64,000 bases of DNA, taken from NCBI RefSeq assembly GCF_003315135.1, contig NZ_QNRK01000031.1:7910-71909 (forward strand). The letters run 5' to 3'. This document shows positions 1 through 7,358 of this stretch, piece by piece. The DNA is from Roseiarcus fermentans (GTDB lineage Bacteria > Pseudomonadota > Alphaproteobacteria > Rhizobiales > Beijerinckiaceae). Each line of letters begins with the position of its first letter. Positions within the stretch are counted from its first letter, which is position 1. Both the position numbers and the translations under genes were made by a program. The notes under the pieces are model-generated. The model did no database searches. It was not told where the DNA came from and saw only the letters and a list, made by a program, of their open reading frames with translations.

Positions 1-37
1 AGCGGATCATCCATCCTTCCGGTTCTCAGACCGGGCC

Positions 38-216
38 TCTCCCCTTCTCCGCGAAGCGGGGAAGGTGGCCCGAAGGGCCGGATGGGGTGTGGAAAGCAGG
101 ACTCCAGCGGCGACAGGGACGCGGCGCCGGTCGTGCGATCCGTCAGCGTCGATGAAGCGGCCCACACCCCATCCGGCGCTTCGCGCCACCTTCCCCAGCA
201 AAGCTGGGGAAGGGTG
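38..216. repeat. Family A palindromic element, copy A1
   Basis: An imperfect palindrome of about 180 bp. One arm contains CCGCGAAGCGGGGAAGGTGG and GGATGGGGTGTGG; the other contains CACACCCCATCCGGC and CCACCTTCCCC. Copies at 464-642 and 49651-49826 share both arms but differ in the centre. Such elements are common in intergenic DNA of Hyphomicrobiales and generate spurious ORFs reading SPRSGEGG or RRMGCG. No transposase is encoded, so this is a REP/MITE-type passive element. Confidence 0.8.
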
Positions 217-222
217 AAAACC

Positions 223-331
223 TCAGCGCCACGCCCGCACGTCGACGAACCGCACCGCGATCGCCGCCGCCGGCGCCATCGCCGGCGACACGAGGTGGGT
301 GCGGCCCTTGTAGCCCTGGCGGCCTTCGAAG
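223..331 (-). pseudogene. leuC 3'-end fragment (duplicated)
   Basis: Carries a copy of the last 36 or so codons of leuC, including its stop codon (223-225), and reads [16 protein letters not shown] then VDVRAWR at the end. Upstream of the breakpoint the same frame stays open to 432 with non-leuC sequence (ELADGRF joined to EGRQGYKG) and has no ATG start. It is a non-functional remnant created by the 426-bp-offset duplication. Confidence 0.75.
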
Positions 332-427
332 CGGCCGTCGGCGAGTTCGCCGACGATGCGCCGCCGTCCTGCGTCGAAGCTGGCGGCGGAGGCTACCTCT
401 TTTGGCAGCCACCGCCCCAGAGCTTCC

Positions 428-757
428 GCGGATCATCCATCCTTCCGGTTCTCAGACCGGGCCTCTCCCCTTCTCCGCGAAGCGGGGAAGGTGGCCCGAA
501 GGGCCGGATGGGGTGTGGAAAGCAGGACTCCAGCGGCGACAGGGACGCGGCGCCGGTCGTGCGATCCGTCAGCGTCGATGAAGCGGCCCACACCCCATCC
601 GGCGCTTCGCGCCACCTTCCCCAGCAAATCTGGGGAAGGGTGAAAACCTCAGCGCCACGCCCGCACATCGACGAACCGCCCCGCGATCGCCGCCGCCGCC
701 GCCATCGCCGGCGACACGAGGTGCGTGCGGCCCTTGTAGCCCTGGCGGCCTTCGAAG
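428..757. repeat. Direct repeat copy 2 (leuC tail plus element A2)
   Basis: Second copy of the 330-bp unit seen at 2-331. Here the leuC-derived part is continuous with the intact leuC gene, so this copy is presumably the parental one. The repeat breaks off inside leuC just upstream of the codons for FEGRQGYKG. Confidence 0.9.
464..642. repeat. Family A palindromic element, copy A2
   Basis: Same element as A1, carried in the second copy of the direct repeat. It starts only 6 bp past the leuC stop codon, so on the leuC transcript it would fold as a long hairpin straight after the coding region and could serve as a terminator or 3' stabiliser. Confidence 0.8.
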
Positions 758-2052
758 TTGCGGTTCGAGGTCGAGGCGCAGCGCTCGCCCGGAAGCAGTT
801 TGTCCGGGTTCATCGCCAGGCACATCGAGCAGCCGGGCTCGCGCCATTCGAAGCCGGCGGCGAGGAAGATCTTGTCGAGCCCCTCGGCTTCCGCCTGCGC
901 CTTGACGAGGCCGGAGCCCGGCACGACCATCGCGCTCACCCGCTCGCTCACCCTTTTTCCTTCCGCGATCTTCGCGGCGGCGCGCAGGTCCTCGATGCGG
1001 CCGTTGGTGCACGAGCCGATGAACACGCGGTCGATCGCGAGGTCGGCGATCTTCTCGCCCCCCTTCAGCCCCATGTAGTCGAGCGCGCGCTGGAGTCCGG
1101 CGCGCTTCTGGTCGTTCGCGGCGTCCTCCAGGCGCGGCACGAAGCCGGCGATGGTGGCGACGTCCTGCGGGCTCGTGCCCCAGGTGACGATCGGCGGCAG
1201 GTCGGAGGCGTCGAGCACGATCTCGGCGTCGAAGGCGGCGCCGTCGTCGCTGCGCAGCGTCTCCCAATAGCGCAAGGCCTGCTCCCAGGCGGCGCCCTTC
1301 GGCGATTTCGGGCGGCCCTCGAGATACGCGTAGGTCTTCGCGTCGGGCGCGACGAGGCCGGCGCGGGCGCCGCCCTCGATCGACATGTTGCACACCGTCA
1401 TGCGGCCTTCCATCGACAGCGCCTCGATCGCCTCGCCGCAATATTCGATCACGTGGCCGGTGCCGCCGGCGGTGCCGATCTCGCCGATCACGGCCAGAAT
1501 GATGTCCTTGGCGGTCACGCCATCGGGCAGCGTCCCGTCGACGCGCACGCGCATGTTCTTCGCTTTTGCCTGGATCAGCGTCTGGGTCGCGAGCACGTGC
1601 TCGACCTCGGAGGTGCCGATGCCGTGGGCGAGCGCGCCGAAGGCGCCGTGGGTCGAGGTGTGGCTGTCCCCGCAGACGATGGTCGTGCCCGGCAAGGTGA
1701 AGCCCTGCTCGGGGCCGATGATGTGGACGACGCCCTGGCGCGGATCGAACTCGTCGTAATATTCGATGCCGAACGCCTTCGCGTTGGCGGCGAGGGTCTC
1801 GACCTGCTGGCGGCTCTCGGGATCGGCGATGCCCTGGCTGCGGTCGGTGGTCTGGATGTTGTGGTCGACGACGGCGAGCGTCTTCTCCGGCGCCCGCACG
1901 CGCCGGCCCGACAGGCGCAGGCCCTCGAACGCCTGCGGGCTCGTCACCTCGTGGACGAGGTGGCGGTCGATGTAGATCAGGCTCGAGCCGCCCGCCGTCT
2001 CGATGACGTGGTCGTCCCAGATCTTGTCGTACAACGTCCGCGGCTTGGCCAT
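649..2052 (-). CDS. leuC: 3-isopropylmalate dehydratase large subunit
   Basis: Isomerises 2-isopropylmalate to 3-isopropylmalate in leucine biosynthesis, as the large [4Fe-4S] subunit paired with LeuD. The 467-residue product is the usual LeuC length. It starts [15 protein letters not shown], carries [20 protein letters not shown], and has the cluster cysteines in SCTNGR and PGCSMC. A longer upstream frame exists but the family start is the ATG at 2050-2052. leuD is not in the window. The 3' end is duplicated downstream (see 2-331 and 428-757), and a palindromic element begins 6 bp after the stop. Confidence 0.97.
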   Translation of the reverse strand: MAKPRTLYDKIWDDHVIETAGGSSLIYIDRHLVHEVTSPQAFEGLRLSGRRVRAPEKTLAVVDHNIQTTDRSQGIADPESRQQVETLAANAKAFGIEYYDEFDPRQGVVHIIGPEQGFTLPGTTIVCGDSHTSTHGAFGALAHGIGTSEVEHVLATQTLIQAKAKNMRVRVDGTLPDGVTAKDIILAVIGEIGTAGGTGHVIEYCGEAIEALSMEGRMTVCNMSIEGGARAGLVAPDAKTYAYLEGRPKSPKGAAWEQALRYWETLRSDDGAAFDAEIVLDASDLPPIVTWGTSPQDVATIAGFVPRLEDAANDQKRAGLQRALDYMGLKGGEKIADLAIDRVFIGSCTNGRIEDLRAAAKIAEGKRVSERVSAMVVPGSGLVKAQAEAEGLDKIFLAAGFEWREPGCSMCLAMNPDKLLPGERCASTSNRNFEGRQGYKGRTHLVSPAMAAAAAIAGRFVDVRAWR

Positions 2053-2146
2053 GAAACGGTCTCCGGCGCCGGTTGCCGGCGCGAAAGGGGGAAGGGTAAG
2101 GTCGGCGCGCCTTTTAAGCCGATTGCGACCAAGACGGAAGGGGCCG

Positions 2147-2371
2147 ATGACCACAGCCGAACGCGCCGCGAACGAACTCGCCGATCTGGTTGCGCGCAAT
2201 CCGTCCATTTCCGACGGCCTGGCGCAGTTCGAGCGGATCTACGACGCCTATATGATCGAAATGGCGGGGGACTTCGTCGACAAGCGCGAGGCGCTGCTCG
2301 ACGCCTTTCGGGCGAAGGCGCTCGAGGGCGACCTCGCCCAGCTGATCGCCGACAAACTCGGCGCCGTCTGA
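2147..2371 (+). CDS. Small conserved hypothetical protein
   Basis: A 74-residue acidic, probably all-helical protein with no cysteine, signal or membrane segment. A purine-rich GGAAGGGG lies just upstream of the ATG. It is divergent from leuC, separated by 94 bp, and ends 124 bp before the oxidoreductase operon. Similar short proteins occur in related genomes, but I do not recognise a named family. Codon pattern and ribosome-binding site make it a likely real gene. Confidence 0.7.
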   Translation: MTTAERAANELADLVARNPSISDGLAQFERIYDAYMIEMAGDFVDKREALLDAFRAKALEGDLAQLIADKLGAV

Positions 2372-2495
2372 CCGGGCGCGGCGTTTTCGCGCGCGATTCC
2401 CAGGGCGATTTTTTCGCCTGCGCGCCCGAAAATCGGCGTATGAATGGCGTGAACTGGCGCCGGGGCGCCGGAGCAATTTGGGAGGACTTGCCGTC

Positions 2496-4298
2496 GTGCG
2501 GGCGACTGACGTCAAGAATCCGGATTATTTTCACCGTGTCATCGATTGCCAGTGGGCCTGTCCGGCTCACACGCCGGTCCCGGAATATATCCGCCGCATC
2601 GCCCAGGGGGATTACCAGGGCGCCTACCTGATCAACTGGAAGTCGAACGTCTTTCCCGGCATCCTCGGCCGGACCTGCGATCGCCCCTGCGAGCCGGCCT
2701 GCCGGCGCGGGCGGCTCGAGGAGCAGCCGGTGGCGATCTGCCGGCTGAAACGGGTCGCAGCCGACCTCAAGGACGACATCGCCGGGCTCTTGCCGAAAGC
2801 CCCGCGGGACAAGAACGGCAAGCGCGTCGCCTGCGTCGGCGCGGGGCCAGCCTCGCTCACCGTCGCCCGCGACCTCGCAGCGATCGGCTACGAGGTCGTG
2901 GTGTTCGATTCCGACTCGCGCGCCGGCGGCATGATGCGCAGCCAGATCCCGAAATTCCGGCTGCCCGACGAGGTGATCGACGAGGAGGTCGGCTACGCCC
3001 TCTCGACCGGCGCGACCTTCGTCGCGGCCCGGCGCATCGCCAGCCTCCGGGCGCTGATCGCGGAAGGCTACGACGCGATCTTCGTCGGCTGCGGTGCGCC
3101 GCACGGGCGCGACCTCGCCATCCCCGGCCGCGGCGAGGCGGCGCGCAACGTCCGCATCGGCATCGAGTGGCTGGCGAGCGTGTTCTTCGGCCATACCCAC
3201 ACGATCGGGCGGCGCGTGGTGGTGCTCGGCGGCGGCAACACGGCGATGGACTGCTGCCGCAGCGCGCGCCGGCTCGGGGGCGAAGAGGTCAAGGTGGTCG
3301 TGCGCTCCGGCTACGCGGAGATGAAGGCCTCGGCCTGGGAGAAAGAGGACGCCGTCCACGAGGGCGTCGAAATCCTGAACTGGCTCGTTCCGAAAGCCTT
3401 CACGCACGAAGCCGGCAAGCTCACCGGCGTCACGTTCGAACGGGTCAGGCCGGTCAAGGACGAGCATGGCCGGCGCCAGCTGGTTGCGGCGGGCGAACCG
3501 GACGTGCAGATCCCGTGCGACGACGTGCTGATCGCGGTGGGCCAGGAGAACGCCTTTCCCTGGATCGAGGCGGACCTCGGCATCAAGCTCAACCGCAGCG
3601 GCTATCCGGCGATCGACCCGACGACCTTCGCCTCGAGCCTGCCCGGCGTGTTCTTCGGCGGCGACGCGGCCTTCGGTCCGAAGAACATCATTACCGCCGT
3701 CGCGCACGGCCACGAGGCGGCGATCTCGATCGACGCCTTCTGCCACGGGCGCAGCCTGCGCGACCGGCCGCCGCCGATGACCAATCTCGTCAGCCAGAAG
3801 ATGGGCCTGCACGAGTGGTCCTACGACCACGCCATCACGCTCGACCGCCGCCATGTCGTGCCGCAGGTCGAGCGCGCCGCGGCGCTGCGCAACCTGCGCA
3901 CCGAGGTTGAACTCGGCTTCTCCCTCGAGCAGGCGCTGGGCGAGGCGCGGCGCTGCCTCAATTGCGACGTGCAGACGGTGTTCTCCGCCCCGGCCTGCAT
4001 CGAATGCGACGCCTGCGTCGACATCTGTCCGATCGACTGCATCTCCTTCGTGCCGAACGCGCCCGAGGACGAGGTGCGCCGTTCGCTCAACGCGCCGGCG
4101 GTCAATCTCGACCAGCCGATCCTGGTGTCGGAGCCGGTGAAGAGCCTCAAGGTGATGGTCAAAGACGAGGACCTCTGCCTCCACTGCGGCCTGTGCGCCG
4201 ACCGCTGTCCGACCGGCGCGTGGGACATGGAAAAGTACACCATCGAAATGGCCCAGGCGGGACATCCATGCCGATCGAAGCAACCAACGATTTCGTGA
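2496..4298 (+). CDS. GltD-like FAD/NAD(P) and ferredoxin subunit of 2-oxoacid oxidoreductase
   Basis: A 600-residue flavoprotein that probably links a 2-oxoacid:ferredoxin oxidoreductase to NAD(P)H. The N-terminal cysteine-rich Fe-S domain resembles glutamate synthase small subunit (CQWACPAHTPV, GRTCDRPCEPACRRG). Next come an FAD Rossmann motif (CVGAGPASL near residue 110) and an NAD(P) motif (VVLGGGNTAMD near 245). At the C-terminus are two 4Fe-4S motifs, CIECDACVDICPIDC and CLHCGLCADRCPTG. The GTG at 2496 is preferred because GGAGGA lies 9 nt upstream; a TTG at 2478 is the alternative. The 3' end overlaps korA by 31 bp, implying translational coupling. The electron carrier and direction cannot be told from sequence. 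Confidence 0.88.
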   Translation: MRATDVKNPDYFHRVIDCQWACPAHTPVPEYIRRIAQGDYQGAYLINWKSNVFPGILGRTCDRPCEPACRRGRLEEQPVAICRLKRVAADLKDDIAGLLPKAPRDKNGKRVACVGAGPASLTVARDLAAIGYEVVVFDSDSRAGGMMRSQIPKFRLPDEVIDEEVGYALSTGATFVAARRIASLRALIAEGYDAIFVGCGAPHGRDLAIPGRGEAARNVRIGIEWLASVFFGHTHTIGRRVVVLGGGNTAMDCCRSARRLGGEEVKVVVRSGYAEMKASAWEKEDAVHEGVEILNWLVPKAFTHEAGKLTGVTFERVRPVKDEHGRRQLVAAGEPDVQIPCDDVLIAVGQENAFPWIEADLGIKLNRSGYPAIDPTTFASSLPGVFFGGDAAFGPKNIITAVAHGHEAAISIDAFCHGRSLRDRPPPMTNLVSQKMGLHEWSYDHAITLDRRHVVPQVERAAALRNLRTEVELGFSLEQALGEARRCLNCDVQTVFSAPACIECDACVDICPIDCISFVPNAPEDEVRRSLNAPAVNLDQPILVSEPVKSLKVMVKDEDLCLHCGLCADRCPTGAWDMEKYTIEMAQAGHPCRSKQPTIS

Positions 4299-6106
4299 TC
4301 CGTTTCGCCAACGTGAACGGGTCTGGCTCGGCGAGCGCCAACCTTCTGTTCGCCAAGGCCATTTTGCGCATGGGGGCGCCGATCGCGCCGCGCAACATCT
4401 TCCCCTCCAACATCCAGGGCCTGCCGACCTGGTACGAGGTGAGGGTGAGCGAGCGCGGGTTTCTCGGCGCGCGCGGCGGCGGCGCCGACATGCTGGTGGC
4501 GATGAACGCGCAGACCTTCGCCCAGGACGTCGCGGCGCTCAGCGTCGGCGGCTATCTGTTCTACGATTCCACCCGCCCGCTGCCGCCGACCATGACCCGC
4601 GGCGACATCGCCGTCATCGGCATGCCGCTCACCGAACTCTGCGCCGCGCGCTATTCCGACCCGCGCCAGCGCCAGCTCTACCGCAACATGGCCTATGTCG
4701 GCGCGCTCGCGGCGCTGCTCGACATCGAGGTCGGCGTGCTCGAGGAGCTGATCGCCGAGCGGTTCAAGGGCAAGGACAAGCTGATCGAGGCGAACGCGCG
4801 CGCGCTCCGCCTCGGCTTCGACGACGCCAAAACCCGCTTCGCCTGCCCGCTCGGCCTGCGCGTGCGCCGCAGCGAAGCGGTCGGCGACCGCATTCTGGTC
4901 GAGGGCAACTACGCCTCGGCGCTCGGCGCGCTCTACGGCGGGGCGACCGTGTGCGCCTGGTATCCGATCACGCCCTCGACGTCGGTCGCCGAGTCGTTCG
5001 AGCGCCTCGCCGGGCGCTATCGCGTCGACCCGGCGACGGGGGGCAAGAATGTCGCCATCGTTCAGGCCGAGGACGAGATCGCGGCGATCGGCATGGTGGT
5101 CGGCGCGGGCTGGAACGGCGCGCGCGCCTTCACCGCCACCTCCGGCCCCGGCGTGTCGCTGATGCAGGAGTTCTTCGGCCTCGCCTATTTCGCCGAGGTC
5201 CCGGTGGTGGTGGTCGACGTGCAGCGCGGCGGCCCGTCGACCGGAATGCCGACCCGCACCCAGCAGTCGGACCTGATCCTGTGCGCCTTCGCCTCGCACG
5301 GCGACACCAAGCACGTCCTGCTCATTCCCGACGGCCCCGGCGAAGCGTTCGAATTCACCGCTGCGGCCTTCGACCTCGCCGAGCGGCTGCAGACGCCGGT
5401 GTTCGTCATGCTCGACCTCGACATCGGCATGAATTCGCACCTGACCGAGCCGTTCCGCTGGGACGACGAGCGCCTCTACGACCGCGGCAAGGTGCTGAGC
5501 CCGCGCCAGCTCGACGAGATCGTCGAGTTCGGCCGCTACAAGGACGTCGACGGCGACGGCGTGCCCTATCGCACGCTGCCGGGCGGTCACCCGACGCTGG
5601 GCGCCTATTTCACCCGCGGCACCAGCCGCGACCGCTATGCGCGCTATACCGAGGACCCTGCGCCTTACGTCGACAACATGGAGCGGCTGGCGCTGAAGTT
5701 CGAGACGGCGCGCAGGCTCGCGCCCGCGCCGGTGCTGACCAGCGCCGGCGCGCCGGCGCCGATCGGCATCGTCCATTTCGGCTCGACCGCCGCCGCCATG
5801 GACGAGGCGCTGGCGCTGCTGGCGGACGCGGGCCTCGCGGCCGATGCGCTGCGCATCCGGGCCTTTCCGCTCAGCCCCGACATCGCCGGGTTCGTGCGCG
5901 CGCACGAGCGTGTGTTCGTCGTCGAGCAGAACCGGGACGCGCAGATGAAGACGCTGATGACGAGCGATCTCGGGCTCGACCCGGCGGACCTGACTTCCAT
6001 CCTGCACTTCGGCGGTTCGCCAATCACCGCCCGCTTCATCGCCGACGCCGTCGCCGCCCGGCTGAAACCCGCCGCCGCCCCGCCGATCCTCGAGGACGTG
6101 ACATGA
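4268..6106 (+). CDS. korA: 2-oxoacid:acceptor oxidoreductase, fused gamma-alpha subunit
   Basis: Forms, with KorB, a thiamine-diphosphate enzyme that oxidatively decarboxylates a 2-oxoacid to acyl-CoA. The 612-residue product has the KorA arrangement: a gamma domain first (about 1-190, with GGGADMLVAMNAQT), then the pyrimidine-binding alpha domain (GNYASALGALYGG, WYPITPSTSVAE, TATSGPGVSLMQEF) and a C-terminal transketolase-like domain. The start is the ATG that begins MPIEATNDF, inside the 3' end of the upstream flavoprotein gene. The stop overlaps the korB start as ATGA. Substrate (2-oxoglutarate, pyruvate or another 2-oxoacid) is not decided by sequence alone. Confidence 0.9.
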   Translation: MPIEATNDFVIRFANVNGSGSASANLLFAKAILRMGAPIAPRNIFPSNIQGLPTWYEVRVSERGFLGARGGGADMLVAMNAQTFAQDVAALSVGGYLFYDSTRPLPPTMTRGDIAVIGMPLTELCAARYSDPRQRQLYRNMAYVGALAALLDIEVGVLEELIAERFKGKDKLIEANARALRLGFDDAKTRFACPLGLRVRRSEAVGDRILVEGNYASALGALYGGATVCAWYPITPSTSVAESFERLAGRYRVDPATGGKNVAIVQAEDEIAAIGMVVGAGWNGARAFTATSGPGVSLMQEFFGLAYFAEVPVVVVDVQRGGPSTGMPTRTQQSDLILCAFASHGDTKHVLLIPDGPGEAFEFTAAAFDLAERLQTPVFVMLDLDIGMNSHLTEPFRWDDERLYDRGKVLSPRQLDEIVEFGRYKDVDGDGVPYRTLPGGHPTLGAYFTRGTSRDRYARYTEDPAPYVDNMERLALKFETARRLAPAPVLTSAGAPAPIGIVHFGSTAAAMDEALALLADAGLAADALRIRAFPLSPDIAGFVRAHERVFVVEQNRDAQMKTLMTSDLGLDPADLTSILHFGGSPITARFIADAVAARLKPAAAPPILEDVT

Positions 6107-7158
6107 CCTTTCAGGGCAAGCCGAAGTTCCGCCATCCGTCGATCCCGACCAACACGCTCGGCTTCACCCGTCGCGACTACGAGGGGTCGATGTCGACGCT
6201 GTGCGCCGGCTGCGGCCACGATTCGATCACAGCGGCGATCGTGCACGCCTGCTTCGAGCTGGCGCTGCCGCCGCACCGGGTGGCCAAGCTCAGCGGCATC
6301 GGTTGCTCGTCGAAGACGCCGACCTACATGCTCGGCCAGAGCCACGGCTTCAACTCGGTGCACGGCCGCATGCCCTCGGTGCTGACCGGCGCCTATCTCG
6401 CCAACCGCGAGCTCGCCTATCTGGGCGTCTCCGGCGACGGCGACACCGCCTCGATCGGCCTCGGGCAGTTCTGCCACGTCATGCGGCGCGGCGTGCGCAT
6501 GGTCTACATCGTCGAGAACAACGGCGTGTACGGACTCACCAAGGGCCAGTTCTCGGCGACCGCCGACCGCGGCTCGAAGAGCAAGAAGGGCGCGCGCGCC
6601 GCCGACGAGCCGATCGACCTCGCGGCGCTCGCCATCCAGCTCGGCGCGACCTTCGTCGCCCGCAGCTTCTCCGGCGACAAGGGGCAGCTCGTGCCGCTGC
6701 TGAAGGCCGCATTCGGGCACCGCGGCGCGGCCTTCATCGACGTGATCTCGCCCTGCGTCACGTTCAACAACCACGAGGGCTCGACCAAGAGCTACGATTA
6801 CGTGCGCGAGCACAACATCGCGGTCAGCGCGCTCGACTTCATCACCGGGCGCGAGCCGATCGAGATCGACTACGCCGAGGGCGCGGCGCTCGCCGTGACC
6901 ATGCACGACGGCGCCACCATCCACCTGCGCAAGCTCGACGCCGAGCACGATTTCTCCGACCGCGCCGCGGCGCTGACGCTGCTCGAGCGCTGCCGCGAGA
7001 CCGGCGAGATCCCGACCGGCCTGCTCTATCTCGACGACGACGTCGAGGAATTGCACGACACGCTCGGCACGACGGCGCGGCCGCTGAACGCGCTAACGGA
7101 AGCGGAACTCTGCCCGGGGGCGAAGGCGCTGGAGGCGATCAACCGGGGGTTGCGGTAG
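6103..7158 (+). CDS. korB: 2-oxoacid:acceptor oxidoreductase beta subunit (TPP-binding)
   Basis: The 351-residue catalytic partner of KorA. It has the cluster-binding start region CAGCGHDSI, the conserved GIGCSSKTP, and a thiamine diphosphate motif running from SGDGDTASIG to VENNGVYGLTKGQ. The cysteine in ISPCVTFNNHEG is also typical of the family. It is translationally coupled to korA (ATGA overlap), and a short hairpin with a T-tract follows the stop. Length and motifs match KorB rather than pyruvate synthase beta, but the substrate is inferred. Confidence 0.93.
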   Translation: MTFQGKPKFRHPSIPTNTLGFTRRDYEGSMSTLCAGCGHDSITAAIVHACFELALPPHRVAKLSGIGCSSKTPTYMLGQSHGFNSVHGRMPSVLTGAYLANRELAYLGVSGDGDTASIGLGQFCHVMRRGVRMVYIVENNGVYGLTKGQFSATADRGSKSKKGARAADEPIDLAALAIQLGATFVARSFSGDKGQLVPLLKAAFGHRGAAFIDVISPCVTFNNHEGSTKSYDYVREHNIAVSALDFITGREPIEIDYAEGAALAVTMHDGATIHLRKLDAEHDFSDRAAALTLLERCRETGEIPTGLLYLDDDVEELHDTLGTTARPLNALTEAELCPGAKALEAINRGLR

Positions 7159-7162
7159 AGGT

Positions 7163-7181
7163 CCGCGCCTGCGGGCTTTTT
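7163..7181 (+). terminator. Short terminator-like hairpin after korB
   Basis: CCGC-GCCT-GCGG is followed by GCTTTTT, starting 5 bp after the korB stop. The stem is only 4 bp, so strength is doubtful, but the position and T-run fit an intrinsic terminator of the korA-korB operon. Confidence 0.45.
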
Positions 7182-7358
7182 ACCAAATCCGGCGCGATGG
7201 ACCGCGGCGAAGACCGTCGGCTGAGACAGCCCTCCGCGATGGCGCGATGGCTCAGCCGTCGGCGCGCTGTCAACCGGCTCGTATCCAATGAAGCCGCCCG
7301 CGTTCTCTCGACGAAGATGCGCCTACTCGATAGCGTCGCGCGAACTTCGGAGACGCGC

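Larger units (their letters stand above)
2..331. repeat. Direct repeat copy 1 (leuC tail plus element A1)
   Basis: This stretch is repeated almost base for base at 428-757, an offset of 426 bp, with a handful of substitutions. It carries the last 36 or so codons of leuC plus the neighbouring palindromic element. The two copies are separated by about 96 bp of unrelated sequence (332-427). The left boundary may lie outside the window. Either a tandem duplication or an assembly artefact would look like this; the substitutions between copies favour a real, somewhat old duplication. Confidence 0.9.

Noticed and set aside
82-2631. 849-codon open frame on the plus strand over leuC
   Set aside because: Antisense to a clear leuC and built of Arg/His/Asp-rich shadow sequence; high GC keeps several frames open.
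1977-4283. 768-codon minus-strand frame opposite the GltD-like gene
   Set aside because: Shadow of a well-supported gene; no recognisable motif and no ribosome-binding site.
7208-7266. Inverted repeat CGGCTGAG ... CTCAGCCG after korB as terminator
   Set aside because: Only 8 bp with a 25-base loop and no T-tract; the shorter hairpin at 7163 is better placed.
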